A DNA stretch of 64,000 bases from positions 1 through 64,000 of the forward strand of contig JANYDB010000065.1 in NCBI GenBank assembly GCA_025359985.1. Reading direction: 5' to 3'. Both the position numbers and the translations under genes were made by a program. The stretch comes from Burkholderiales bacterium. GTDB lineage: Bacteria > Pseudomonadota > Gammaproteobacteria > Burkholderiales > Usitatibacteraceae. Position 1 is the first letter of the stretch; the number at the start of each line of letters is the position of its first letter. The notes beneath the pieces were generated by a model. The model was not told the DNA's origin. It searched no databases and saw only the letters and a list, made by a program, of their open reading frames with translations. Positions 52,635 through 63,875 of the stretch are shown piece by piece.

Positions 52635-53270
52635 ATGTACACCCCGGCACATTTCTCTGAATTCGATCAACAGCGCATTCGAGACATCATTGATGCAAAT
52701 GGTTTTGCCACCCTCATTTCATCGATGGCGAACGAGGTTCAAATCAGTCATGCACCAGTTCAATTTGATCCGGTGCGTAATGTGCTCATCGGCCATCTCG
52801 CCCGCGCCAATCCACAAGCGGCCAGCCTGAAGGATGGCGCTACACTGCTGACGATTTTTCAGGGCCCGCATGGCTATATTTCGCCGACCTGGTATGTAAA
52901 CGAAAATCCCAAATCGCCTAACGTACCTACGTGGAATTATGCGGCGGTACATGTTACGGGCCAGGTTCGTCGTATCGATGAGGCCGAAAGTATATGGCCG
53001 ATTGTGGTCGCGCTGTCAGCCGCTTATGAAGGTGACAAGCTTGACGGGCAGGCGATCTGGAACCCGCAGAAAATGGCTGATCACGCGCCGAAATTGCGTG
53101 CCCTGGTGGGCTTTGAAGTGACCATTACTGATATCCAGGCTAAATTCAAACTTTCGCAAAATCGCGCTGTAGCAGATCAGGAAAGCGTCATCGCCCACCT
53201 GACCAACAGCGAGTTTGCGGGCGATCTAGCGCTGGCTCAGTTGATGCGCGAAAATTTGAAGCTGGGTTAA
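52635..53270 (+). CDS. PaiB-like FMN-binding protein
   Basis: A 211-residue protein of the PaiB/FMN-binding split-barrel family: 'MYTPAHFSEFDQQRIRDIIDANGFATLIS', 'LIGHLARANPQAASLKDGATLLTIFQGPHGYISPTWY' and 'VPTWNYAAVHVTGQVRRID' are its signature. Annotated in Bacillus as a transcriptional repressor; probably an FMN or heme-binding oxidoreductase elsewhere. Confidence 0.93.
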   Translation: MYTPAHFSEFDQQRIRDIIDANGFATLISSMANEVQISHAPVQFDPVRNVLIGHLARANPQAASLKDGATLLTIFQGPHGYISPTWYVNENPKSPNVPTWNYAAVHVTGQVRRIDEAESIWPIVVALSAAYEGDKLDGQAIWNPQKMADHAPKLRALVGFEVTITDIQAKFKLSQNRAVADQESVIAHLTNSEFAGDLALAQLMRENLKLG

Positions 53271-53288
53271 GCGGAAAGCGCTAAGCCA

Positions 53289-53313
53289 TAACCACTAACC
53301 ACTAACCACTAAC
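53289..53313. repeat. 7-bp tandem repeat TAACCAC x3.6
   Basis: TAACCAC at 53289, 53296 and 53303, then TAAC. It separates the convergent paiB-like and gatB genes and overlaps the gatB stop codon. Confidence 0.8.
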
Positions 53314-54787
53314 TTGCCCCAGCTTCGTTAAGTTTAGTCTTTAGAATCTCATTGACCTGCGCCGGATTGGCCCGGCCCTTGGACGCTTTCATCACCTGCC
53401 CCACCAGTGAGTGAAAAGCCTTTTCTTTGCCGGATTTAAATTCATCGACTGACTTTTGGTTGCCGGCGAGTACTTCATCAATAATTTTTTTGATTAATCC
53501 AGAGTCGGACACCTGCTCCAGCCCCATTTGTTTGATCAATGCATCAATTGACAAGTCCTGCGCCAAGCCTTGTTTTTCGCAAATGGCGTGAAGCAGCTCT
53601 TTCGCACCTTTGGCATTGATCGAACCATTTTGCAGCGCGATGACAACCTGAGCCAACTGCGACGGCGCCAGATGGCTTTGGCGAATATCAAAGCCCTGCT
53701 TGTTCAGTAACGCCGCAAGCTCGCCCGTCATCCAGTTTGAAACAAGTTTTGGCTCTCCCCCTGCGGCTACACAGTCGACAAAATAATCAGCAAACGCTTT
53801 TGACTGCGTCAGTGCATGCGCGATATTGGGTGACAATCCATATTCGCGCACGAACCTTGCAGCCATCGCTGGTTGCAGCTCAGGCATGGTCGCTTTAACA
53901 GCGTCAATCTGCACCTGCGTCATCACCAGCGGCAACAAATCCGGATCTGGAAAATAGCGATAGTCCATCGCGTCTTCTTTACTGCGCATCGAACGGGTTT
54001 CATCGCGACCCGCATCGTACAAACGGGTTTCCTGTACCACTTTGCCACCATCCTCAATCAACTCGATTTGGCGGCGGACTTCATATTGGATAGCGCGTTC
54101 TAAAAAACGGAATGAGTTTACGTTTTTGATTTCGGCGCGCGTGCCTAGTTTTGAATCACCCTGGCGGCGCACCGACACATTGGCATCGCATCGGAATGAT
54201 CCCTCTTGCATATTGCCATCGCAGATACCGATCCAGGTGACGATGCTGTGGAGCGCTTTGGCATAGGCCACCGCCTCTTCAGCCGAATGCATCACTGGCT
54301 CGGTCACAATTTCTAACAAGGGCGTGCCAGCACGGTTTAAATCAATGCCTGACACGCCGTGACTATCAAGCCCTTCATGCAAAGATTTACCGGCATCTTC
54401 TTCCAGATGTGCGCGGGTTAACTGCACGGTTTTTTCAATCCCGTTAACAACGATGGGAATGGTGCCGCCAATCACCACCGGCAGCTCGAATTGGCTGATT
54501 TGATAGCCCTTTGGTAAATCAGGGTAAAAATAATTCTTGCGGGCAAACACCGAGCGCGGCGCGATCTCGGCACCTATCGCCAAACCAAACCGAATCGCTT
54601 TTTCAACGGCAGCAAGATTCATCACCGGCAGCGTTCCGGGCAAGGCTAAATCCACCGCATTGGCTTGAGTATTCGGTGCCGCGCCAAAGGCAATGGGCGA
54701 ACCTGAGAAAATTTTTGATCTCGTCGATAACTGCGCATGGGTTTCTAAGCCGATGACGACTTCCCAACCCAGTGGCACGCCGTTCAT
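53309..54787 (-). CDS. gatB: Aspartyl/glutamyl-tRNA amidotransferase subunit B (GatB)
   Basis: A 492-residue kinase-like subunit: '[24 protein letters not shown]', '[24 protein letters not shown]', '[18 protein letters not shown]' and '[12 protein letters not shown]' followed by a helical tail and YqeY-like domain ('[15 protein letters not shown]'). With GatA and GatC it amidates misacylated Glu-tRNA(Gln) and/or Asp-tRNA(Asn). Overlaps the gatA stop by 4 bases. Confidence 0.97.
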   Translation of the reverse strand: MNGVPLGWEVVIGLETHAQLSTRSKIFSGSPIAFGAAPNTQANAVDLALPGTLPVMNLAAVEKAIRFGLAIGAEIAPRSVFARKNYFYPDLPKGYQISQFELPVVIGGTIPIVVNGIEKTVQLTRAHLEEDAGKSLHEGLDSHGVSGIDLNRAGTPLLEIVTEPVMHSAEEAVAYAKALHSIVTWIGICDGNMQEGSFRCDANVSVRRQGDSKLGTRAEIKNVNSFRFLERAIQYEVRRQIELIEDGGKVVQETRLYDAGRDETRSMRSKEDAMDYRYFPDPDLLPLVMTQVQIDAVKATMPELQPAMAARFVREYGLSPNIAHALTQSKAFADYFVDCVAAGGEPKLVSNWMTGELAALLNKQGFDIRQSHLAPSQLAQVVIALQNGSINAKGAKELLHAICEKQGLAQDLSIDALIKQMGLEQVSDSGLIKKIIDEVLAGNQKSVDEFKSGKEKAFHSLVGQVMKASKGRANPAQVNEILKTKLNEAGAS

Positions 54788-56292
54788 GCGCTAACCTCCG
54801 GGGTGCGCAGATGCCAATCGGTCACCTGCTGATAGCGATGCGCCACTGACAACATGCGCGCTTCATCAAAATAATTGCCGATGATCTGCAGCCCGACCGG
54901 CATCTCGCCCGCCCCAAACCCGCAGGGCACCGACATACCGGGCAAGCCGGCCAGACTCACGCCGAGGGTAAAAATATCTTCGAGATACATCGCCACCGGG
55001 TCATTCGATTTTTCGCCCATTTTCCACGCGGTGGTGGGTGCGACCGGGCCCATGATGAAATCACAGCGTTTGAATGCGTCCTGAAAATCTTGCGCGATCA
55101 AGCGGCGGACTTTTTGCGCTTGCCGATAATAGGCATCGTAGTAGCCATGCGAAAGCACATAGGTGCCCACCAGAATGCGTCGTTTGACTTCGGCGCCGAA
55201 ACCTTCCGCGCGCGATTTAGCGATCATATCGCCCAGGTCTTTGTAATCCGCTGCGCGATGGCCATAGCGGACGCCATCAAATCGGGCAAGGTTACTGGAT
55301 GCTTCAGCTGGCGCAATCACGTAATACGCGGGAATCGACAGCGCGGTGCGTGGCAACGAGATCTCGACCAAAGTCGCCCCCCGTTGTTCGAACGCCGTGA
55401 GTGCCGCGCGCACGGCGGCGGCGACATCGTTCGACAATCCTTCGCTGAAAAATTCCTTCGGCACGCCGATGCGCAGATTTTCAAACTCCAGCATGGGCGA
55501 GGTTTTTGAAGCACTTTCGGCCTGGAAAGACCGCCAGATGGACACTTTGGTTTCTGCACTATCGATGCTGGTCGAATCTTTGGTATCGAAGCCGGCCATC
55601 GCGTCGAGCAATAGCGCGCAATCTTCTGCGCTTCTGGCCATTGGCCCGCCCTGATCAAGGCTCGATGCAAATGCGATCATGCCATAGCGTGAGACCCGGC
55701 CATAAGTGGGTTTGATCGCGGTAATACCGCACATCGCAGCCGGTTGGCGCAGCGAGCCGCCAGTATCGGTGCCGGTCGCCGCCGGGGTGAGTCTGGCGGC
55801 CACGGCCGCTGCTGAGCCGCCCGATGAGCCGCCCGGTACACGGTGCAAATCCCACGGGTTTTTGACGGCCCCAAAAGCAGAATTTTCATTCGATGATCCC
55901 ATCGCAAATTCATCACAATTTAATTTTCCTAAACACACCATGCCGGCGACTTTAAGTTTTTCAACTACGGTGGCATCGAACGGCGAAACGTAATTTTCGA
56001 GCATTCTCGAGCCTGCTGTGGTGCGCCAATCACGGGTGACGAAAATATCCTTGTGCGCAATCGGAATGCCCGTTAAGGCGTTGACGGTGGCGCTATAATT
56101 TCTATGGGCAATTTGTATATCTGCATCACGTGCTTGCGCGAGCGTTAGGGTGCGATCCAGATGCAAAAACGCATTCAAATCCGTGCGGCTTTCAGCACGT
56201 GCCAAAAAATATTCGGCCAGCTCTACCGCCGATATTTTTTTACGGTCCAGCTCTGTCCGCAATTGTGCGAGCGATAGTTCGGCGAGCGTCAT
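54784..56292 (-). CDS. gatA: Aspartyl/glutamyl-tRNA amidotransferase subunit A (GatA)
   Basis: A 502-residue amidase-signature enzyme: catalytic Lys in [10 protein letters not shown], '[17 protein letters not shown]', and the Ser-cisSer pair in '[32 protein letters not shown]'. It releases ammonia from glutamine and channels it to GatB. Four-base overlaps on both sides with gatC and gatB. Confidence 0.97.
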   Translation of the reverse strand: MTLAELSLAQLRTELDRKKISAVELAEYFLARAESRTDLNAFLHLDRTLTLAQARDADIQIAHRNYSATVNALTGIPIAHKDIFVTRDWRTTAGSRMLENYVSPFDATVVEKLKVAGMVCLGKLNCDEFAMGSSNENSAFGAVKNPWDLHRVPGGSSGGSAAAVAARLTPAATGTDTGGSLRQPAAMCGITAIKPTYGRVSRYGMIAFASSLDQGGPMARSAEDCALLLDAMAGFDTKDSTSIDSAETKVSIWRSFQAESASKTSPMLEFENLRIGVPKEFFSEGLSNDVAAAVRAALTAFEQRGATLVEISLPRTALSIPAYYVIAPAEASSNLARFDGVRYGHRAADYKDLGDMIAKSRAEGFGAEVKRRILVGTYVLSHGYYDAYYRQAQKVRRLIAQDFQDAFKRCDFIMGPVAPTTAWKMGEKSNDPVAMYLEDIFTLGVSLAGLPGMSVPCGFGAGEMPVGLQIIGNYFDEARMLSVAHRYQQVTDWHLRTPEVSA

Positions 56293-56600
56293 TCCAGCAC
56301 CTTCGGCACCAAAAAAAGCCCGTTTTCCTGCTGCGGCGCGTTCGCCATATTGATAGCACGCTGATCGGTCTCAGTCACCACATCGGACCGCAGACGCAAG
56401 GTCATTTCTTCAATCATGGCAATCGGGTGGCACAACGGCTCAACCCCGGCCGTATCAACCGCCTGTAATTGCGCTACAAGCGAGAAAATACTGTTCAACT
56501 GCTGGCCGGTGCGGTCCGCCTCGGCAGAGCTGAGATCGATGCGCGCCAGCAGCGCTAAACGGCGAATATCTTCGGGGCTGATGGTGGCGTTTTTTGACAT
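56289..56600 (-). CDS. gatC: Aspartyl/glutamyl-tRNA amidotransferase subunit C (GatC)
   Basis: A 103-residue subunit: '[53 protein letters not shown]' and '[34 protein letters not shown]' match GatC fully. It stabilises the GatA-GatB complex. First gene of the minus-strand gatCAB operon. Confidence 0.97.
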   Translation of the reverse strand: MSKNATISPEDIRRLALLARIDLSSAEADRTGQQLNSIFSLVAQLQAVDTAGVEPLCHPIAMIEEMTLRLRSDVVTETDQRAINMANAPQQENGLFLVPKVLE

Positions 56601-58139
<1,539 letters not shown>

Positions 58140-58237
58140 ACCCCGCTAGATTTTTAGCCTTTCATCTTTGATCTTTTATCCATAACTTTTAAAGCGTTCG
58201 TCCACCAGAGCGATCAGAAAGCAAGCGAGCCAGGCCA

Positions 58238-59218
58238 GTGTCGGGGTACCAGGAACCATTTTTTACGCGCGGCCCCAGCCCTCTTGCCCGGCTGACGTTT
58301 TTTTCACTGGCGGCGATTACCATCATGATTGCTGACCATCGCTTTCAAGCGCTTTCCTGGGTGCGGCTGGGGGTCTCGGTCGCGCTCAATCCGATTGAAC
58401 AGGGCCTCGCCATGCCGGGCATGACAGCACGGCGCATCAGCAACTATTTTACGGATCAAACCCGGCTGGTCACCGAGAATCGCGAGCTGCAAAATCAGGT
58501 ACTGGAATTAACCGCGCTGGGCCAGCAGGCCAGGCTTATACAGGCCGAGCGTACGCATATTGATGCACTAGCCGTGACCGTAGCAGCGAGTAAGCGGCTT
58601 GACTGGCCAGGCATTATTGCGGAGATTATTCGCGACGCCAGAAATCCCTATGCCCGCAAAATTATTCTTAATCGAGGCACTACGCATGGCATTACCGCAG
58701 GGGTTGCTGTGATTGATGGCAGCGGGGTGGTCGGGCAGGTGACTGCCGTGGGTTTGTTATCGTCGGAGGTTACGCTTTCGACTGAAAAAGATCAGCCAGT
58801 GCCGGTGATGGTGGTGCGCAATGGCCTGCGCGCGGTGGCAGTAGGCAATGGCCGCGAAGGCACGATTGACGTGCCGTTTATGCCGCTGGGCGCTGACATT
58901 CAAAGCGGCGATATTCTGGTGACATCGGGTATTGATGGCACTTATCCAGCTGGGCTGTCGGTGGCGACTGTGGTGCAGGTTGAGAAAAATCCAGCGTTCC
59001 CGTTTGCCAAAGTGATTGCGCAGCCAGCCACGGCACCGGATCATCATCGTTTTGTAAAAGTATTGCTGCGCGCGTCACCGACCGCTGTTGGCGCCGTGGA
59101 AGCGGGAACAGCGGCAACTGATTACCCGATTACCGATGTTGTCAGCATAGAGAGAAAAACGGGGGTGGCCACCATCACCAACCTCGGCAAACGCGAAACC
59201 CGGCGCGCCAATCAATAA
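58238..59218 (+). CDS. mreC: Rod-shape-determining protein MreC
   Basis: A 326-residue bitopic protein starting at GTG. TM helix near 17-38 ('LTFFSLAAITIMIADHRF'), a coiled coil ('ENRELQNQVLELTALGQQARLIQ') and the two beta-barrel domains ('ARKIILNRGTTHGITAGVAVIDGSGVVGQVTAVGLLSSEVTLSTEKDQ', 'IQSGDILVTSGIDGTYPAGLSVATV') are typical. Periplasmic scaffold binding PBP2. Confidence 0.95.
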   Translation: MSGYQEPFFTRGPSPLARLTFFSLAAITIMIADHRFQALSWVRLGVSVALNPIEQGLAMPGMTARRISNYFTDQTRLVTENRELQNQVLELTALGQQARLIQAERTHIDALAVTVAASKRLDWPGIIAEIIRDARNPYARKIILNRGTTHGITAGVAVIDGSGVVGQVTAVGLLSSEVTLSTEKDQPVPVMVVRNGLRAVAVGNGREGTIDVPFMPLGADIQSGDILVTSGIDGTYPAGLSVATVVQVEKNPAFPFAKVIAQPATAPDHHRFVKVLLRASPTAVGAVEAGTAATDYPITDVVSIERKTGVATITNLGKRETRRANQ

Positions 59219-59237
59219 TGGATCATCTTTAATCCTT

Positions 59238-59762
59238 ATGGATCTTTCCCCCGCCTCTCGCGATGCCCTGTCCCTGCCCGCCCCAAAGCGGCTGGTAGTG
59301 AGCTCGTTGGCCATCGCGCTGCTCCTTAATTTATTGCCGTGGGGCGGTTGGGCGCTGCGCGCGCACCCCGATTTCTTGTTGCTGGTGCTGCTCTACTGGG
59401 CGGCGCATGAAGTGCGTTCTATCGGCCAAGGCTGGGGATTTTTTTTCGGCTTGATGATGGATGTGGCCAACAGTGTATTGCTCGGTCAGCATGCGCTCAC
59501 CTATGTGGTGGCGATTTTTCTGGTGCAGCTGTTGAGGGTGCGTATTTTGCAATTAACGGTGTTTGAACAAGCGCTGCATATCGGCGTGGTTTTATTATTG
59601 TCATTGGTGATTAGCGTGCTGCTTAATTTATCGCTGGGCCGTGATTTTCCAGGCTGGGGCCTGCTGTTTGCGCCGTTCTTCGGTGCTTTGCTGTGGCCGC
59701 TGGTGACATGGCTGGCGAAGCTGCCGATGTTCCGGCGTCGGCTCGGTCAGTTGGTCCGTTAA
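59238..59762 (+). CDS. mreD: Rod-shape-determining protein MreD
   Basis: A 174-residue membrane protein with about five TM helices; 'LRAHPDFLLLVLLYWAAHEVRSIGQGWGFFFGLMMDVANSVLLGQHALTYVVAIF' is the conserved MreD core. Works with MreC in the elongasome. Its stop lies 14 bases before the mrdA ATG. Confidence 0.93.
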   Translation: MDLSPASRDALSLPAPKRLVVSSLAIALLLNLLPWGGWALRAHPDFLLLVLLYWAAHEVRSIGQGWGFFFGLMMDVANSVLLGQHALTYVVAIFLVQLLRVRILQLTVFEQALHIGVVLLLSLVISVLLNLSLGRDFPGWGLLFAPFFGALLWPLVTWLAKLPMFRRRLGQLVR

Positions 59763-59776
59763 GAGAGTGCATTGAG

Positions 59777-61705
59777 ATGTTGGGCACCACGATCAAAAAC
59801 CGCGAAGCTGAACTCAATATGTTCCGCACCCGCGCGCTGGTAGCGGGTTTGGCGATATTGCTGGCCTTCGCGGTTTTGGTGGGGCGCATGGTTTATTTGC
59901 AAATTTTAAAGCGCGATTACTATCACACGCTGGCTGAAGCCAACCGTATTTCGGTGGTGCCGGTGGTGCCGAATCGCGGTTTGATACTGGATCGCAACAA
60001 CGAGGTGTTGGCCGCCAATACCTCAGCCTACACGCTTGAAGTAACACCTTCCCGGATTAAAAATCTCGATGCGGTGCTCGATGATTTATCCAATGTTATC
60101 GAGATTCAGCCACGCGACCGCCGCCGTTTTAAACGCCTGCTCGAAGAGAGCAAAAATTTTGAATCCCTGCCGATTCGGACGCGACTCACCGAGGAGGAAG
60201 TGGCGCGGTTTGCAGTGAATCGTTTTCGTTTTCCGGGCTTTGATGTACGCGCGCGTTTATTTCGCAATTATCCGCAAGGCGAAATTGCTTCGCATGCAAT
60301 TGGCTACATCGGACGCATTAATGTGGCCGATGTGAAGCGCATCGAGGCCAATGGTTTAACCGCGAATTACAAAGGCACCGAGCACATGGGCAAGCAGGGA
60401 GTAGAGAGCAGCTACGAAAGCGAGCTGCATGGCTCAACGGGTTCCGAGCAGGTTGAAATTGACGCGGGGGGTCGCGCTATTCGCTCACTCGCCAAGTCAG
60501 CGCCCACCGCCGGCAATAATCTTCGGCTAACGCTGGATATCAAGCTGCAAAAAATCGCGGAGCAAGCCTTCGATGGCCGGCGCGGCTCGTTAGTCGCCAT
60601 CGAGCCTTCAACCGGCGAAATTTTGGCGCTGGTATCAAAGCCGGGGTTTGATCCGAACCTGTTTGTTGACGGCATTGATCCGCAAAATTGGGATTTACTG
60701 AATACCTCCCTCGATAAACCGCTGCTCAATCGTGCCCTGCGCGGCGCCTATCCGCCGGGCTCAACCATCAAACCTTTTCTGGCTTTAGGCGCGCTTGAAT
60801 CCGGCAAACGCACACCCCAACAATCAATTTCAGACCCTGGTTATTTTCAGCTGCCCGGTGTAGCACATCGCTGGAACGATGACAAAGTCGGCGGCCATGG
60901 CAGCGTCGATATGTATAAATCCATAGTTGCCTCCTGCGACACCTATTATTACCAGCTTGCGTCTGAAACGGATATCGACAAAACCGCTGAATTTATGCGC
61001 TCGTTGGGTTTTGGCACCAAAACCGGTATCGATATTGATGGTGAGCTCGAAGGCGTATTGCCATCGCGCCAATGGAAAGAAAACCGCTTTGCCAAATCCG
61101 CCTCGGACGTCCGCAAATGGTATTTGGGTGACAGTATTTCTACCGGCATCGGCCAAGGTTACAACGCTTTCACGCCGATGCAGTTGGCGCACGCCACCGC
61201 CACCATCGCCAATGATGGCGTACCCACACGGCCGCATCTGGTGCGCAGTATTACCGACGTCTCCACCGGTAAAATAAAATCGACGGCGGCTGCTATCAAC
61301 GCTAGTCCGCCTGCCTCACTCGCGATCAAACCTGAAAACATTGCCGTGATTAAAGCCGCGATGGCAGGCGTACCGAAGGAAGGCACCAGCGCGCGCGCAT
61401 TTATCAATACGGGTTATGTCAGCGCGGGTAAAACCGGTACCGCGCAGGTGTTTGGTCTGAAGCGGGGCGAAAAATATAACGAGGCCCGGGTGATCGAGCG
61501 GCTGCGCGATCACGCGTGGTATATCGCTTATGCACCAGCAGATAAACCGACCATCGCGTTGGCGGTGATGGTTGAAAACGGCGGCAAAGGGGCGCAGGCG
61601 GCGGCTCCGATTGCGCGCGCGGTAATGGATTTTTATTTGCTCGGCAAGCTGCCGGATGTTAAAAAAATCAAACCTGCAGAAAGCGATGATGAGAGCATCG
61701 ATTAA
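59777..61705 (+). CDS. mrdA: Penicillin-binding protein 2 (MrdA)
   Basis: A 642-residue transpeptidase from the ATG at 59777 (an in-frame start at 59693 lies inside mreD). TM anchor 'ALVAGLAILLAFAVLVGRMVYLQIL', dimerisation domain ('NRGLILDRNNEVLAANTSAYTLEVTPSRI'), then the active site: STIK (in PPGSTIKPFL), SCD (SIVASCDTYYYQLA) and KTG (SAGKTGTAQVF). Crosslinks peptidoglycan during side-wall growth with RodA, whose gene overlaps its 3' end. Confidence 0.96.
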   Translation: MLGTTIKNREAELNMFRTRALVAGLAILLAFAVLVGRMVYLQILKRDYYHTLAEANRISVVPVVPNRGLILDRNNEVLAANTSAYTLEVTPSRIKNLDAVLDDLSNVIEIQPRDRRRFKRLLEESKNFESLPIRTRLTEEEVARFAVNRFRFPGFDVRARLFRNYPQGEIASHAIGYIGRINVADVKRIEANGLTANYKGTEHMGKQGVESSYESELHGSTGSEQVEIDAGGRAIRSLAKSAPTAGNNLRLTLDIKLQKIAEQAFDGRRGSLVAIEPSTGEILALVSKPGFDPNLFVDGIDPQNWDLLNTSLDKPLLNRALRGAYPPGSTIKPFLALGALESGKRTPQQSISDPGYFQLPGVAHRWNDDKVGGHGSVDMYKSIVASCDTYYYQLASETDIDKTAEFMRSLGFGTKTGIDIDGELEGVLPSRQWKENRFAKSASDVRKWYLGDSISTGIGQGYNAFTPMQLAHATATIANDGVPTRPHLVRSITDVSTGKIKSTAAAINASPPASLAIKPENIAVIKAAMAGVPKEGTSARAFINTGYVSAGKTGTAQVFGLKRGEKYNEARVIERLRDHAWYIAYAPADKPTIALAVMVENGGKGAQAAAPIARAVMDFYLLGKLPDVKKIKPAESDDESID

Positions 61706-62795
61706 TCGCGCCTTCCATGCGCTCTCGCGCAGTCTTGATGGCCCGTTGATGATTGCCTTTGCGGTACTGGCGGCAATCTCGCTCATCGTGGTTTTTTCCG
61801 CCTCGGGTGCGCTGACCTTTGATCGCGCATTAGGCCAGGCGCGCAACTTTGGAGTGGCGCTGATTGTGATGTGGATCATCGCCAACATTCCGCCGCAAAC
61901 GTTGATGCGCTTTGCGATTCCGGTTTATCTGGTCGGGCTGGGGTTGCTGATTAGCGTGGCGTTATTTGGCGAAGTTCGCAACGGCGCGCGGCGCTGGCTG
62001 AGCTTAGGCTTTGCCACGGTGCAGCCTTCCGAAATGATGAAAATCGGCATGCCGCTATTGCTCGCCTGGTACTTTCATCGCAAAGAAGAAGGGCTCAATA
62101 TCAAGGACTATGCAATTGCGGCCGTGATCCTGATTGTGCCGACGTTGCTGGTGATGCGTCAGCCTGATCTGGGCACCGCGATTCTGATTTTTTCGGCCGG
62201 TTTTTTTGTGATCTTTTTTGCGGGCCTGTCATGGAAATTGCTGATTACGGGAGGCGTGATCGGGCTGGCATCGCTGCCGTTTCTGTGGAATTTTATGCAT
62301 GACTACCAGCGTGATCGAATTCTGACCTTGCTGGATCCATCCAACGACCCGCTCGGCGCGGGCTATCACATCATTCAATCGACGATTGCGATTGGCTCAG
62401 GCGGGGTGCTGGGTAAAGGCTGGCAACACGGCAGCCAAGCGCAGCTTGATTTTATTCCGGAGCGTTCCACCGATTTTATTTTGGCGGTATTCGGGGAAGA
62501 GTTTGGCCTGGTCGGGGTGCTGCTGTTGTTTGCGCTTTATCTGATCATTATTGGTCGCGGACTGATGATTGCGATCAACGCCCCGACCACGTTTTCACGT
62601 CTGCTCGCTGGCGCGGTTACGCTGAGTTTTTTCACTTACGCGTTCGTTAATATCGGCATGGTCACCGGCATTCTTCCGGTGGTCGGCGTGCCCTTGCCGC
62701 TGATGAGCTACGGCGGCACCGCGATTTTATCCATGTGTATTTCATTTGGCATGCTGATGAGTATTTCGACACATAAGCAATTGGTGTCGACATGA
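61689..62795 (+). CDS. mrdB: Peptidoglycan glycosyltransferase RodA (MrdB)
   Basis: A 368-residue SEDS protein with about ten TM helices, starting at the second of two adjacent ATGs (61686/61689) and overlapping mrdA by 17 bases. 'GARRWLSLGFATVQPSEMMKIGMPLLLAWYF', 'MRQPDLGTAILIFSAGFFVIFFAGL' (catalytic Asp), 'ERSTDFILAVFGEEFGLVG' and 'GVPLPLMSYGGTAILSM' are diagnostic. Polymerises glycan strands for rod growth. Confidence 0.96.
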   Translation: MRASINRAFHALSRSLDGPLMIAFAVLAAISLIVVFSASGALTFDRALGQARNFGVALIVMWIIANIPPQTLMRFAIPVYLVGLGLLISVALFGEVRNGARRWLSLGFATVQPSEMMKIGMPLLLAWYFHRKEEGLNIKDYAIAAVILIVPTLLVMRQPDLGTAILIFSAGFFVIFFAGLSWKLLITGGVIGLASLPFLWNFMHDYQRDRILTLLDPSNDPLGAGYHIIQSTIAIGSGGVLGKGWQHGSQAQLDFIPERSTDFILAVFGEEFGLVGVLLLFALYLIIIGRGLMIAINAPTTFSRLLAGAVTLSFFTYAFVNIGMVTGILPVVGVPLPLMSYGGTAILSMCISFGMLMSISTHKQLVST

Positions 62796-63802
62796 CGCGC
62801 AATATAAAATACCTAGAACGCCATTTGGCGGCGTGTTTGAGGCAAAACTGGCTGAAAACGCCCGTATTTGCTAGTGTTTTGATGTCTATTTTGATATTTT
62901 CTGGTTGTGGCACCACGCATCAAAAAAGCGGCGCGGAGCATAAACCGCCGATGCCAAAAGAAGGCAATGCCAGCAACCCAAAATCCGGCGGCTACTATTT
63001 GGATGACGGCCCCGGTGCAAACCCGCCGCCCAATCTTGAGGCGATTCCGGATGCGATCCCGAAGAACGAGCCGCTGCACCGCGGGGCTAATCGCCCTTAT
63101 GTGGTGTTTGGTAAAACCTATGTGCCGAATGTCGCGGCAGACGCCTTCAAACAACAGGGCGTTGCCTCATGGTATGGCCGCAAATTCCACGGCCAAAAAA
63201 CCTCTATTGGCGAAACCTACGATATGTATGCGATGACCGCGGCGCACCCGACCCTGCCGCTGCCGTCCTACGTGCGCGTAACCAATTCCGCGAATCGCAA
63301 ATCAGTGGTGGTGCGGGTTAATGATCGCGGCCCGTTCCACTCAGAACGCATCATTGATCTATCGTTTGCTGCCGCTAATAGACTGGATATTGCACGACGC
63401 GGCAGCGGGCTGGTAGTGATTGAGCGGGTGTTTGCCGATAGTGCGCGCCCGGCTACACCCAGCGTTACGGTCATCGCGGCGATTCCCTTCTCTGAACCTA
63501 TCGCACCCATCGCACCCATCACGCCTACCGCAGCCGCCATTGCTCCCGCTTCACCGATCACGCCTGATGCGGGCTTGCTGTTTCTCCAGCTTGGCGCATT
63601 TTCTTCAATGGAAAACGCCGATATTTTTCGCGCGCGCATGACGCGTGAACTCGATTGGAATCGTGAGCCGATTTTGGTGTCACAGAAAGACGGCTTGTTT
63701 CGGGTTCGTCTGGGCCCGTATAAAACTCGCGAAGAAGCCGAAGCCATTCAGGCGCAAGTAAAAGCCTCACACGATTTTTCACCGCTCATTTCCAAACCCT
63801 GA
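62792..63802 (+). CDS. rlpA: RlpA septal/rare lipoprotein with SPOR domain
   Basis: A 336-residue lipoprotein (lipobox IFSGC, about residues 30-34). RlpA/DPBB domain: 'GVASWYGRKFHGQKTSIGETYDMYAMTAAHPTLPLPSYVRVTN' and 'VVVRVNDRGPFHSERIIDLSFAAANRLD'. C-terminal SPOR domain: 'LFLQLGAFSSMENADIFRARM' and 'FRVRLGPYKTREEAEAI'. Between them lies an Ile/Ala/Pro-rich linker (IAPIAPITP) encoded by a 9-bp repeat. Lytic transglycosylase in Pseudomonas; activity here inferred. Confidence 0.94.
   Translation: MTRNIKYLERHLAACLRQNWLKTPVFASVLMSILIFSGCGTTHQKSGAEHKPPMPKEGNASNPKSGGYYLDDGPGANPPPNLEAIPDAIPKNEPLHRGANRPYVVFGKTYVPNVAADAFKQQGVASWYGRKFHGQKTSIGETYDMYAMTAAHPTLPLPSYVRVTNSANRKSVVVRVNDRGPFHSERIIDLSFAAANRLDIARRGSGLVVIERVFADSARPATPSVTVIAAIPFSEPIAPIAPITPTAAAIAPASPITPDAGLLFLQLGAFSSMENADIFRARMTRELDWNREPILVSQKDGLFRVRLGPYKTREEAEAIQAQVKASHDFSPLISKP
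63502..63530 (+). repeat. rlpA: 9-bp tandem repeat in the rlpA linker
   Basis: ATCGCACCC, ATCGCACCC, ATCACGCCT in tandem encode IAP-IAP-ITP in the linker between RlpA and SPOR domains. Confidence 0.7.
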
Positions 63803-63820
63803 TTTCCCCAGCTATTTATT

Positions 63821-63856
63821 TCAATACTTACGTCAATACTTACCTCAATACTTACC
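63821..63856 (+). repeat. 12-bp tandem repeat TCAATACTTACC x3
   Basis: Three near-identical 12-mers (TCAATACTTACG, TCAATACTTACC, TCAATACTTACC) lie between rlpA and the next ATG at 63876, with a fourth degenerate copy after. Confidence 0.85.
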
Positions 63857-63875
63857 TTAAATTCACCAAGCCCTC

